Below, in pieces: positions 11,401 to 22,377 of a stretch of DNA of 64,000 nt; the first letter of the stretch is position 1, and each line of letters opens with the position of its first letter. Under the pieces are notes generated by a model. That model was not told the DNA's origin. It searched no databases and saw only the letters and a list, made by a program, of their open reading frames with translations. The translations under genes and the position numbers were made by a program. The DNA is from Trametes villosa (Eukaryota; Basidiomycota; Agaricomycetes; Polyporales; Polyporaceae): NCBI GenBank assembly GCA_002964805.2, contig PUDQ02000017.1:62001-126000 (forward strand), in the 5' to 3' direction.

Positions 11401-13531
11401 TCGCCCAGGATCTTGCGTTGGTCGAACGGCAAGTCCGTCCGGTCGAACTTGACATGCGAGTTGAGAGCGGCGATGTCGACCATCTCGCGCATCCCAGGGG
11501 CATCGATGGAGAACGACTCAGTGTCTTCGGTGTCGTTGTTCGACTACAACGAAGGTGAGCTCCAGGAAGAGCACGCCGGGCGCAGTCGCCTACCTGGAAC
11601 GCTGAGAACATGCGCAGGCCGCTCCAGATGTTCGTCACCTGTGCGCAAAAATGAGCATACTGCTCGCTGGGTTTCAAGGGAATGTGTCCTACCGTCATTT
11701 GATTCCGAGTCAGAGTACCAGTTTTGTCAGTGGCGAGTAGGGTTAGCTGTACGCGAGCAAGTGAGCACAATGACCATCAATATTCGCGAGGTACCATACC
11801 GAACCTGAGAATAAGCACGTTAGTGTTAGGTAGCATACGGCCATAGAGATAGCACGTACCCAGAGTCTCGACACCTTGAAGATCCTTGACGAGAACGTTC
11901 TGCGCCGCCATACGTTTCGCAGCAATTGACAACCTGTCGTACGACGTCAGCCATACATATTTACCTAGATGTATGCGCACTCACAGCAGCGTGACAACGG
12001 ACGGCAGTCCTTCGGGAACGAAAGCGACGAGGATAGACACAGCGAACGTGACCGTCTGCTCGCCCTTGCCCTTGTATGCGGTGGTGATGCCGACGACGAA
12101 GAACACGACAGCAAATACGATAGCGATCGCGGAGACCATCATGACGAAGCGACCACTGTGCGAAAAGGTGGTATGTCAGTTTGCAGCGTCGATGTCTTGC
12201 CGGGTTCGCAAGTGGTATACATACATCTCGACTGCCAGAGGGCTCTTCTTCCCGGTCTCGTTACCGGTGAGGGCAGCAATCTGGCCAATCAGCGTGTGGT
12301 CTCCGGTGCGCACAACAACTACGACGCTTCAGTCAGCACAGCTGCAGCTCACGTAAAGAGCGATACTCACCTCCCCATCCTTCGCCGTTGACAACGAGGG
12401 TCGAGTTAAAGAGCTGAGCAACGAGTCAGAATCCGTTTTACCTGGTGTACGACAATGCTTACCAGGTTCTCTGCTTCGACCGGCCGAGTTTGCACCCCTT
12501 CGGGACGCGCGAAGCGCTCCTGAGGCTCGGACTCTCCAGTCAGACTACTGTTGTCGATTTTGAGGTCAGACGACGAGAAGACGATCAAGTCCGCAGGTGT
12601 CTTGTCTCCGGAGCGCTGCACACGGAGCGGTGAGCACACTGGACGCCAATGCAGAGCGGACTCGATAGGCACTCACGACGAGCACGATATCACCCTTTAC
12701 GAGGTCCGCAGCCGGGACGGTTGTAAGCGCCCCGTCGCGCACGACATGGCACGACGGCGGGATCATGGCGAGGAACGAGGCCAAGATGGCCTCGGACTTC
12801 TGCAACTGATAGAACTCGATGAGCGCGTTCAGGAAGGCCACGCCGATCAGGATTCCGCCGAGGTACGTGTTAGGGAAGTTGTCCTGGCCGCATGCGCGTC
12901 AGACCGGTCCCACATTCTAGCGGGCAAAACGACATGACTTACCTTGAAGTCGACGCCGAGGAGGATGTACTCCAGGATGCCGGCGATGATAAGCAGGATG
13001 TTGAACATGGTCATGAGACAGTCCCAGTACTGCGATTCACGCATGAACGAGTTGCTCCTCGTTGCGGGGAAGACGCTTCCTTACCTTGCGGAGCGCGGAC
13101 TTCTTCTTTGGCGGCGTTAGAATGTTCGGCCCCTCGCGAGAGAGCCTGGCCTTCGCCTCATCCGTTGACAGGCCTGGGGACCGGGTGGGATCCTTGGGGT
13201 CGAACGCCGTGTCCATCTCCGTCTCCAGCGCGTCGAGGGTGAGCTTGTGCTCGTGGATATCGACCGAGTCAAAGCCTGCGTCCCCGGCCTTGCCGGCGCT
13301 GGCCTTCTGCTGAGCGAGGTCCTGGTAGCCGGCTTCGGCGAGCTCCTTGTCCTCCTTGGTCATCTCGCGCTTCATCTCGACGCCGCGCGGGCGCAGGCCA
13401 TGCGGGGCCTTTTCTTGGGCATCGTCATGCACGTACTTGTCGGGGAACGCGACGGCGCGAGTGGCGGCCGCAGCCTCCTCGTCGTGCACCGGGTGAACGG
13501 GCTTCTCGGAGATGCCGTGAGGGTCGTCCAT
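8436..13531 (-). CDS. Na+/K+-ATPase-like P-type ATPase (fungal IIC/ACU-like)
   Basis: Plasma-membrane-type cation pump, resembling animal Na,K-ATPase alpha and fungal high-affinity Na+/K+ ATPases. The gene is split into many exons. The N-terminus (MDDPHGISEKPV) is hydrophilic, followed by LSREGPNILTPP. In order: M1/M2 (FNILLIIAGILEYILLG), the actuator-loop TGES motif (DNSSLTGESEPQ), M4 VPEGLPSVVTLL, the phosphorylation site LLATDKTGTLTRNQ (about 11704-11748), IPFNSSNKWALVI, MVTGDHPKTAEAIARKI, and the hinge TGDGVNDSPALKK (about 10324-10362). M5 is TISHSTPEVIPQLL, M6 reads VIDLGFELF once a short intron is removed, and M7-M10 follow. All catalytic motifs are intact and about 10 membrane segments are visible. 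The last short exon (ending 8436) is a guess; without it the frame reads to a stop at 8525. The ion transported cannot be read from the sequence. Confidence 0.88.
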
Positions 13532-15313
13532 GGCGGAAAGGCAGCGAGCAAGCGGGCGGAGGAGCGAGGGGGGAGCACTCTGCGTTGAGCGGGCGCGTCG
13601 CCAGCGATTTTATGGGGGGGCAGCGGGGGGTGGGGTCCGTCTGTCGTAACCCGCCGCTTAGGGCCTCGGGTGGCACCTGCTCATCTACGCCCGTCTGCCC
13701 CGGAGCCCGGCGTGGTGAAATTGCTTATCGCAACAGACCGCGCAGAACCCGCACATGGGTCGCATGATTGGCCGCAGGGCGACGTGGGGACCGGGCGCGG
13801 GCGCAGGAGCGAACGGCCAAAAACGCGCAGAGGCAGCGGGCCTTCCTCCGCCACCCATCTTGCGCTTGACGGGCGCGGCACGTGACCTCTTGCCAGCGGT
13901 AATCTCCATCGCCCGCGTCCAGAAGATCGCGCGAGACGGTCTCTGCTGGGGGTTGCGTGCTTCTGCGCCGCCTTGAGGCTGCTATCTGCCCCTGCGAGGG
14001 TATTTCTGGCAGCCCTGCCCGCACTTCTGAACCCTCCGGAGAGCGCGGGAGATCAGAATGGCCCCCGATCCCGAGGAGTGGCTCGCTTCCGCCATCGCTG
14101 GTAGCGACCTTGCCAGCATGTAGCCTGCCAAGAGGAATGACCGAGGAGTCGGCGTCGCGAAGTGCTGGAGAGGGCGCCAGCGAGGGTGGTTGCGCTGTCA
14201 GTTTGGCAAATGGACGACAAACTCTCACCGCTTGCGGCGTTTGCTCCAGTGCTTTCGACGGTATGGCGCCTCGCACTCACTAGCCCGGGGCCTAGGTCGA
14301 CAGCTGACGACTGCGCAGGCCATCCCCACTTGGAGGGTGAGGGCAAGGTCCTCGAGCCACGAATCTCCGTGCTTCTTGGTGCTGCCCAGAGCCACAGATC
14401 GTCCAACTCCTGAAGAGGGTTATAGTAAGCGCCTTTTATCTCGTCTATTTACAGCAACGGTACTTCACCAATGCGCTGCTCTTCGTCCGGGAGAATTCAT
14501 GCCTTCGCAAGGCACACCGCCGACTTGCTCAGACAGTCGCGGATCATACAAGGAACTCAAGGAGCCGAAGCTCTCTAGGGACGTATATGGCATGCCCAAA
14601 GGCAAGAGAGCTCTCGAGAAGACCTCGCTCAGCATCGCGAAACCGTCGGGGGTTGTCCGAAGAGCGCCGAAGTCGCGCGCTTACAAGTCCGCGATTCAAG
14701 CGCAGGCGTACCCGAAGAGCTCGAGATCGCCCAACTCCTAAAGAGACTCACAGTAAGCTTTTCATTTCGGTTGTTGCGAGAGAAGAACGTGCGCACATAT
14801 ACACTATTCTTGATGTCTTCGTCCGGCAGAATTTGCGCTCTTGAAGCACACTACTTCCCGAATGGAGTCGGAGCGGGCGCTGGGAGCCGAGAAAGCCTGC
14901 GGCACGTGGTCATGCAAGAAGTCCATCTTCCACAAAGGCGTATACGCCGCATATATAGGGGACGACAGCACATCCTCAGCGAAGATGGAGGTAGGAAGGT
15001 GGACGCACAACAACTCCGTCGACAAGTCATAACAGGATGACACCCTCTCGGCATCCTTCGGCACGCGCCACAACGCTTCCGACGCCAAGCCCAAGAAGCA
15101 TACACACAACATCAGCGCATTCAACACTCGGGGCGCGCAGGTGAGGGCAGGATGGATAGACTGTGCAATGCAATTATGATGTATGCGTAGAGTCAAGCGG
15201 GTGGGGTAGTATGCAAGGTAATCTAACACTATGAGATCGTACTGCTACATTTGTGATCATATCGCGCATCTATAGGTCGTAAACGAGTCCGGCGGCGCCG
15301 AGGTGGCAGGCAG
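13532..15313. other. Long spacer with an imperfect ~330-bp-spaced direct repeat
   Basis: Bases 13532-13700 are the ATPase promoter. Beyond that I see no supportable gene. Two similar segments, about 14395-14520 and 14715-14850, share GATCGYCCAACTCCTRAAGAG, a following AGTAAGC and a CTTCGTCCGGSAGAATT block, as if an exon-like unit had been duplicated. Open frames on both strands (for example 14804-15229 minus) show no recognisable domain. The right end is the 3' flank of the alcohol dehydrogenase gene. Confidence 0.4.
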
Positions 15314-16573
15314 TCATGCGACGGGCGCGATGTCCTGCTCGAGGACGTAGCGGTAGCGCACCTTGCCCTCCTTGACGCCCTCGAGCGCCTTGCCCGCGTC
15401 CTTCATCGGCAGCTCCTGGATCCACGGCTTGATGTCCTTCTCCGCCGCGAGCGCGAGCATCTCGAGCATGTCCTCCTTCGAGCCGATGTGCGAGCCGCCG
15501 ACCATCGAGCCGTTCATCATCACGTCGAACGGGTGGATCGCGGGCAGCGGCTGGTCGATGTCGGGCAGGCCCGCGGAGATGAACTTGCCGTGCACGTAGA
15601 GCATGCCGAGGAACTCGCGGATGGATACGCCCGCGGGGAACTTGTCGACGGTCGAGATGAGGATGTCGAAGGTCTGGCCGAGGCCCTTCCAGTAGCCCTA
15701 TATGCGCGAGCGCTGATCAATATACGGTCGTACTTCCAGAAAGGGCATAGACTCACATCAACCGTGGTGTCAACGACGTGGTCCGCGCCCATCGCCTTTG
15801 CGTCCTCCGCCTTCGCAGTACCGCGCGTGAACGCATACACCTCCGCGCCCATCGCCTTCGCGAACAGGATGGTGTAGTGGCCGAGACCACCGATACCGAT
15901 GACGCCGACCTTCTTTCCAGGACCTGCGCCGTACGCCTTGAGGGGCGAGAACACGGTGACGCCCGCGCAGAGCATCGAGGCCGCGTACCGCGACTCGACC
16001 TTGTCGGGGATAGGGAAGACGAAACGCTCGTGCGCGCGGATGCCGGTCGCATAGCCGCCCTGGGTAATGACGCCGTCGGGGTATTCGTGGTTCTATCCCA
16101 CCGCAACGTCAATACATGCACGAACGCGGTTCGTGAAAGAGGAAACTCACGTAGGTGTGGATCATCTGCGAGCAGTAGTTCTCGTAGTTGTCCCCGCACG
16201 CGCGGCACTGCAGGCAGCTGCCGACCTGCGCGCCGACGCCGGCGCGGTCGCCTGGCTTCAGGCTCTTCACGTTCTCGCCGACGCGCGTCACCTTCCCGAC
16301 GATCTCGTGGCCGACGACGAGCGGGAGGTGCGACTGGCCCCAGCCGCCGGTGAGAGTGTGGAGGTCCGAGCCGCAGACACCGCAGTGGGTGATCGCGATC
16401 TCGACGTCGTCAGGGCCAAAGGTCTTGGGCTGGAAGGGCGTGACGGTAAGGGTGGACCACGCAGAGGGGTCTATCGCAAAGCGCGTCAGTGTAACCGCGC
16501 GTCAGAGCCGGCGTAGAAAGTGCTCACCGGTCATCGCGTAACCCTTGAACTCGAGCTCCTGCTGGCCGGACAT
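15314..16573 (-). CDS. Zinc alcohol dehydrogenase, CAD/ADH6 type
   Basis: Probable NADP(H)-dependent medium-chain alcohol dehydrogenase that interconverts aldehydes and alcohols. In wood decayers this type acts on aromatic or aliphatic aldehydes. Four exons (16573-16528, 16470-16151, 16092-15757, 15697-15314) with 57-59-bp introns sum to 361 aa in frame. Catalytic zinc site: HCGVCGSDLH and GHEIVGKV. Structural zinc: the four cysteines of CLQCRACGDNYENYC. Rossmann motif: VIGIGGLGH. The family-typical AFTRGTAKAEDAKAMGADHV follows. The protein ends YVLEQDIAPVA. MSGQQELEFKGYAMT is encoded by the first short exon. Substrate and cofactor are inferred from the family. Confidence 0.93.
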
Positions 16574-18660
16574 TTTCGATAGTGGTATAGTCGTGAGGTG
16601 GGTAAGATAGAGATGTGTGATAAGGGCGGTAGGGGGGAGGTTCTGTAACGGCTATCTGTGCCGCCCGCCGCCCTATATACCCCCGCCACCGAGGAGCAGG
16701 CCCAAAACGCGTCGCATTTTCGTGGCGGCTGAGTAAACGCCGCGCCGCGCGATGAGTGCCCGGGCACCGACGTCAAGGCCCGCGCGCTGCGTAAACGAAT
16801 GCCGATCGGATGCTGCGACGAGGGGGGGCGGGGGCGTGCCGTGGTGCAGGCACCCATGCAGCGCACCGCGGCTTGCCATGGGAAATCGATAGAGCCCGGA
16901 TAGAGCCACGAGAGTGGCGGGCCTCCTCGCACGCTCCAGTGGTCAACCTGCCGGGCCACATATTCTGCCACCGCGCCGTGCGGGCATCTCGCTGAGCCGA
17001 CAGGGATCACCGAGGCTCCGTGGGCTTTTGCAAACGATGGGCGCAAGGCTCGAGCAGCGCAGAGGCGGATGTATTTTTCGCGGGATGCGAGAGAGACGGA
17101 AAGCACGGACGGCGCGCGAGGACGGAGGAGCAGTGCAGCCGGCGGGTGTGACGTAAGGAATTCGTCGATTTTGAGGGCGATCGGCGCACCCGTCGGGACC
17201 ATCCGGGCCCGGGCCCGGGTGGCCCGCCGACCCCGATAAGGCAAGAGCGCGCCCGCCGGCCGCCGTCTTCAACGACTCCTCCGGGATGCCCGTGATAATT
17301 GCTTCGACTTTGAAAGCATGGAGTGGACAAGCTTGGCTCCCGACCGGACTCTACAGTTTTGTAACAAGTGTGTAAGCTTCGGTGTACAGGTTCGGCCTTC
17401 CTGCACAACGGCCGAGGCACTGTTTTCAATCCTTGGCTAACATGACAGTCGGCTGAGGAACTTGGCCTCCTGGTAATCACAGGAGGCCACGCCGCGTCAT
17501 GAGGAAGAAGATACTCTTTTAAAATAGCTTGTTGAAGCTGTGAACCTGCTGCGGCGCTGATCCCTCGACGCGTCGCGCGTATAACGCGCATCGTGGGCGC
17601 TCGTGGGCGCGGTCGGCCGCTCGTAGTGACCTCGAACCCGACGCCTCGCGCCCTCATAATGTCTCGCGTCTATGACATTGAGAGGAAACACACAAGTTCA
17701 TGTTACATGCTTGCGCGAGAATGTAGGCTACGTACCTGGGAATCCTCCCGGCTCCGACAATCGTAGCTGCCAGGCCGCTCAACTGTAGTAGGTGGCGCTG
17801 CTAGATACCGATAGCAGTTCGCAAAAGGTGGGACTTCGGTGCCGACCACAGGCACCCAACATCACCGTGTGCCGGATAATGAAGGCTCGCGACTGGAAGA
17901 CAAGAGGGTATTGTTAGCCGAAGGGATCGACGTAGTCTAGATAGGGCAACCACACCTGAAGTCCTGTGCATAGAGCGACTTGGGCACGTCATTGCTCATT
18001 CGAATTGAGGCGAAACGTTCAAGCGGCGTATAGCGGTCGACATAATTGAGCTGCAAACTTACCTTGCGCACGAGTGCCCTTGTTTTCACCCGACCCTCGG
18101 TCAAAAGGCAGTAGGGTTGGAGCTGACAAGACCCCCGCGCCGTGGCGGAGGGCCGCCGTCCACGCTAACCGATTGAAGAACTGGAGAGCGGAAGACCGAA
18201 CTTGGACTTGCTGACAGGTGGCGATGTCACTCGAAGACCGGAGACGGTATCTCAATAGATATCGGTACCGCAGAACCACCGTACATCGTAGGACAAGACA
18301 TCCTGTCATGAGTTCTTTACAATGGCGTGAGCGATCAAGCGGGTGGGGATACTGCTCGCACTCACCGTCGTAAGTGAGGGCCATGATATCAAGGGTATGA
18401 CGATCGTAGACACTCGGATAGCGGATAATGCCGTACCGGAACGGTGGGAGTGGGAGGGGAGGTGGTACATATGAGGACATACACGATACACAATGTACAG
18501 GGGGATCGAGGTAAGTGTACAACAGCGGGATTAGGGAGACGATAGTGCGTGAAGTCATATAACGAAGCAGTCCGGCCTGAAGCATACCTAATCGGTGAGA
18601 AGCAGAGAGCCGTCGGCGAGAATGTTGCCGTACCCGATGGAGCGGCACGAACGAGCCCCT
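16574..18660. other. Long spacer, no supportable gene
   Basis: The left portion is the promoter of the alcohol dehydrogenase. Long open frames on the minus strand (17007-17657 and 18019-18648) lack recognisable domains. The second contains PFRYGIIRYPSVYDRHTLDIM just before a good GTGAGT donor (about 18360), so a short unrecognised gene cannot be excluded. No RNA gene or repeat seen. Confidence 0.35.
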
Positions 18661-19616
18661 TCAGAGGCTCTCCTTGAATTTCGTGCCGTTTTCGAACTTC
18701 CGCATCGACCGCATACGCCCGAGCTCGGCGCCCGCCCTCGAGGACCCTGCAGGCACCGAGAAATGCCTCTCATCGGGCGCACTAGGACTCCGTACGCGCT
18801 CAGGGGCAGGGAGGAGGGGCGGCGGGAGTAGAGAGACCGGACTCAACACAGGGGCCGCACGAATGCTGGGAGCCCCCTCCTCCGAGCTGTCCCCCATGTC
18901 AGAGTGGAAGAGCGACGGCCCTGGGGAGATCGATGTCGCCGTATACGCTCCAGCGGGCGCGGTGAGCTCGACCTCGACAGAGTCCGTGCTGAAGCTCCGC
19001 GCGACGTCCTCCGCGCGCGGGCGGCCGCTGCTCGCGCTCACGAACGACGGGGGGTGCGCGCCGCGCTCGCGGACGGAGTCGAAGGGGTTCGGGATGCGGT
19101 CATCGGACGCGTCCCACTCGTCCTGGTGGTCCTCGCCCTCGGACGCCTTGATCCAGCCCTGGCGCCTGCCGAAGAGGCGCGCGAGGCGCTCGCGGATGCC
19201 GGGCGGGCCTATAGGGGCCTCCGCGGAGAAGTCGCGCTCGCGCGCGCGCGCCCGGCGCAGGCGCCGCTCGTACGCGGTCGGCTCGTGGTTGCGGAGGAGG
19301 AGGAAGATGCCGATGCAGGACGCGAGGAAGATGACGGCGAGCACGACGACGACGGCGACGAAGCCGCCGAACGAGCCCCCGATTTCTGGCTTGCTCTGCT
19401 CGATGTCCGCGCTCTTTACAAGGTGTGGTGTGTGTGTGAGTCTCTACCTGGGCCGGTAGAATTATTTTGAATTTTGATACGTACGAGTGGGAGCGGTGTG
19501 CCTATGGGCGCAAGCGGGTCTGCTTGTGCGGAGGAGGGCATTACGTCAATGGTGCGCGTTAGACGCTCGGTGATTGGTATCGGGCTGGGGTAAAGTGTGT
19601 CCCTGGTGGCGGCCAT
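18661..19616 (-). CDS. Single-pass membrane protein, unknown function
   Basis: Two exons (19616-19485 and 19413-18661) separated by a 71-bp intron give 294 aa in frame. There is no signal peptide. A roughly 44-residue N-terminal segment (MAATRDTLYPSPIP) leads to one hydrophobic segment, GGFVAVVVVLAVIFLASCIGI, followed by an Arg-rich stretch (RRLRRARARERDF). A long Ser/Pro-rich tail includes SIRAAPVLSPVSLLPPPLLP and ends KFENGTKFKESL. The basic residues right after the membrane segment suggest that the large C-terminal tail is cytosolic. Similar one-helix proteins of unknown role occur widely in Agaricomycetes. I do not recognise a named family. Confidence 0.65.
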
Positions 19617-20410
19617 GCGGTATATACAGCTTTCAGGGCCTTTCTTCGTCGGCAGAGCGCAGAGGACAGCAGGCGTCGTGGAGGTCAGAGGCGAACGCGA
19701 CCCGGGGCGTGCATGGAGAGAAGAGGAAGAGCAGCGGGCGGACTCGCTCGCCTGCAGCTGGTGCGGCCCCACTCAGCCGCCGCCTGCATTCCTCGAGTTT
19801 CCCATGACATTTGCATTTCCGCCGATAACCCCCCGAATGCCGATAACGTCGAGGCAGGCGCCCGCCAGCGCGACGAACACGGCAACTCTCTCTTCCAGCG
19901 ATGGGCCTGCCCCGCTCTCACCCCACGCAGTCGCACCGCACCGCGGGCACGTTGCACGCCCGGCACTTGTTGGTCCATGATGTGGCGCACGAGGCTCGCA
20001 GAGGCTCTGCCGCGCGCAGATGGCGGCTCGCGTTCGCCAAGTCGGGAAGGTCAGTTCGTTCTCGAGGCACACGCGGTGAAGTTCGTCTAAGTAACGGAGG
20101 CTGCCATTTCAGAACCCGGGTATCGAGGCGCGCGCGCCGCGGGGGGCGACGTGCGGCCAACCTAGTAACGTACAGCGCGATGGGAAGAGCGGGGCGCCGG
20201 TAATTGTATAGATACAGAGAAGGGGAGGGAGGTGAGTCCCGGGCCAACCAGACTATGCTACAGCGGATACAGAGCCGGGAATCGTCCGTCGTCAACATGT
20301 CGTCAAGCATAACGCATAACCTGTCGCATACGAGTCATGAAGATCATAACCAAAGCTCGAGCCGACCGCGCGCGGACGGCGCATAACGGGCAGGGCGGGC
20401 GTCCGTCGCC
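19617..20410. other. Intergenic spacer
   Basis: Promoter of the membrane protein on the left and 3' flank of the HMG-box gene on the right. Short frames in several registers, none with conserved features. Confidence 0.4.
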
Positions 20411-22377
20411 TCACGCCTGCTCCTTCGAGGTGCCCCCGTTGAAGTACGCGCTGTAATCCTCGACGTTGAAGGACGGATCGCCGTAGGCCGACGTCTCAGC
20501 GACGCCGCTGCCGTTGCCGATACCGAACTGGCGCAGGCCGAGGGTGTAGCACTCGAGGTCGAGATCCGCGGAGATGTCGTACGGGTCCATCATGGGAAGA
20601 GGTATGTTCTGCTGCGGCTCCGCCATCGGCATCGGCGCCGGGTACTCGACGTTGGGGACCTCGAGGGCAGGGCCCGCGCTTTGGATATTTTGGGGGAAGC
20701 CGTGGACGCGCGGCGTGTAGTCCATGTCCGTCTCAGGCATGGCGAGCGTATCCTGGAGGCCGGCAGGGATGTTCCTCGTCCAGTCGTTGTCCGCCATCAT
20801 CTGGAAGCCCGACGACTGCGACATCTGGGGCATCTGCGGCTGCATAGGCGGCGAGGGATCGGCGCGCGGAACCATGCGCGCCGTCACCAAGTCGTCGCGC
20901 GCCCAGCCGGACAACGAGGACGTGACAACCGTCAACGGAGAAGGAAGAGTCGAGATAGTGGCGGCGCGGCGGCGCCGCTCGAAGAGCGGGCTGGGAGGCG
21001 GGGGTGGGTATGCGAAGTTGGTCGTGGGGAGGAAGGAGGAGGAAGGATCCATGAGGGGCGCAGTCTGCGGCTCCGGCATGATCTCATGGGGGCTGGGGAT
21101 GAGCTGGGGCTCCGGCATGGAGTACCCATCGTGGCCCTGGAGCTGCAGGGTCGATCAGCTGAGTACGCCAGCATATATGCGCACGAACGGCTTACCGAGA
21201 GCTCGAAGTTGACAGGTGACGGCTGCTCCGAAGGCCCTCCGAGGTATATGCCAGGCGACTGCTCGCTGGCGACGGAGTCGTACGAGAAGATGCTCTGGTC
21301 GTCGGACTCGGAGTACTCGTCGCCAAGGTTGACGTAGTCCCACGGCGAGTACGGCGCCATGTCGCTGTGCGAGAAGGACCGCTTCGGCGCGAGGGGGCGG
21401 TGGTCGGACACCAAGGACGGCATCGACAGCATCGCCGCCTGCGACATGAACGCGCGGTTGGGCACGGGCGGGAAGGCAGGTGCGTACTCGAGCCGCGCGG
21501 GGAGCGAGTCCGAGCGCGACTGCAGGCCCGTCGGCACGCTCGAGGCGAGCGGGTTCGACTCCTCGCTCGACGGCGTGCCGGGGGGCTCTGGGGACGACGA
21601 CGAGCCGAAGCTGCCGGGCGTGGGGTACTCGAAGTGCGCGGGCGAGCGGCGCTCGCGCTTGACGTGCGCGCGGCGGCGCGAGGACTTGCGCACGAACTCC
21701 TCGACCTGCTCACGGCGCGAGAGCATGGCGGGGTGCTTGCGCGGCTCGGTCCGGCGCTTCTTGGGGCGGTAGACGTAGTGCGGGTTCGCGGCGGCGTGGC
21801 TCACGGCCTCGAGCTTGGACTTTGCGAACCAGGGATCCTTCTCGGCGGCGGAGAGCGACGCCCACGCCTCGCTCGCGCGCTTCGAGAGCGTCTTCTCCTT
21901 GTTGTCGGAGAGGATGTTCTCGCCCTTGTGCTCGTTGACGTAGTCGCGGCGGAAGAGGATGAACGCGTTGGGCGGACGCGGGGCCCAGGAGGGGTCGAGC
22001 TGGCGTTTGGCCTTATATCGACGAACGGAGGTGGGGTTGTTGTAAGGGACATATGTGGGTTCCGGTTCCATGGTATCTGGCGCATCGGTCGCGTCGGTCG
22101 TGTCCGTGATGTCCGTTGTGTCCGTAACATCCGTCGCGGTGGTCGCGTTGGAGATGCTGCGCGGACGGACGGCAGAGTCGAGCGAGAGGCTTCTAGGGAT
22201 GGGGTTGCGGACCGCGCGGGGGGTGGCCGCGAGGGGGAGAGAGGGGTGTGAGTAGAGCGGCGGGTGTGAGAAGGGGATGGAGGAGGAGGTCGTGGAGATA
22301 GTCGTGTAATACTGGTCGTGACTGTCGTTAGAGGGAGCCCATCCGCAGACGGTCCCTGCTCTAGTGGGGGCGAACAT
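20411..22377 (-). CDS. HMG-box transcription factor (MATA_HMG type)
   Basis: Sequence-specific DNA-binding regulator, probably nuclear. Two exons (22377-21196 and 21142-20411) around a 53-bp intron give 637 aa in frame. The HMG box lies at about residues 132-203: WAPRPPNAFILFRRDYVNEHKG, then LSKRASEAWASLSAAEKDPW and NPHYVYRPKKRR. This type is typical of Ste11/mating-regulatory HMG proteins in mushrooms. Upstream of the box is a run of Thr-Asp dipeptides (about 82-102). Downstream of it is a basic patch (RKSSRRRAHVKRERR) that can serve for DNA contact or nuclear import. The C-terminal half is Pro/Ser/Met-rich with possible activation function. Met103 (MEPEPTYV) is an alternative start. Target genes cannot be inferred. 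Confidence 0.9.

Noticed and set aside
18019..18648. 209-aa minus-strand frame beside the single-pass membrane protein gene
   Set aside because: No recognisable domain and unclear exon structure. Kept only as a note in the spacer entry.
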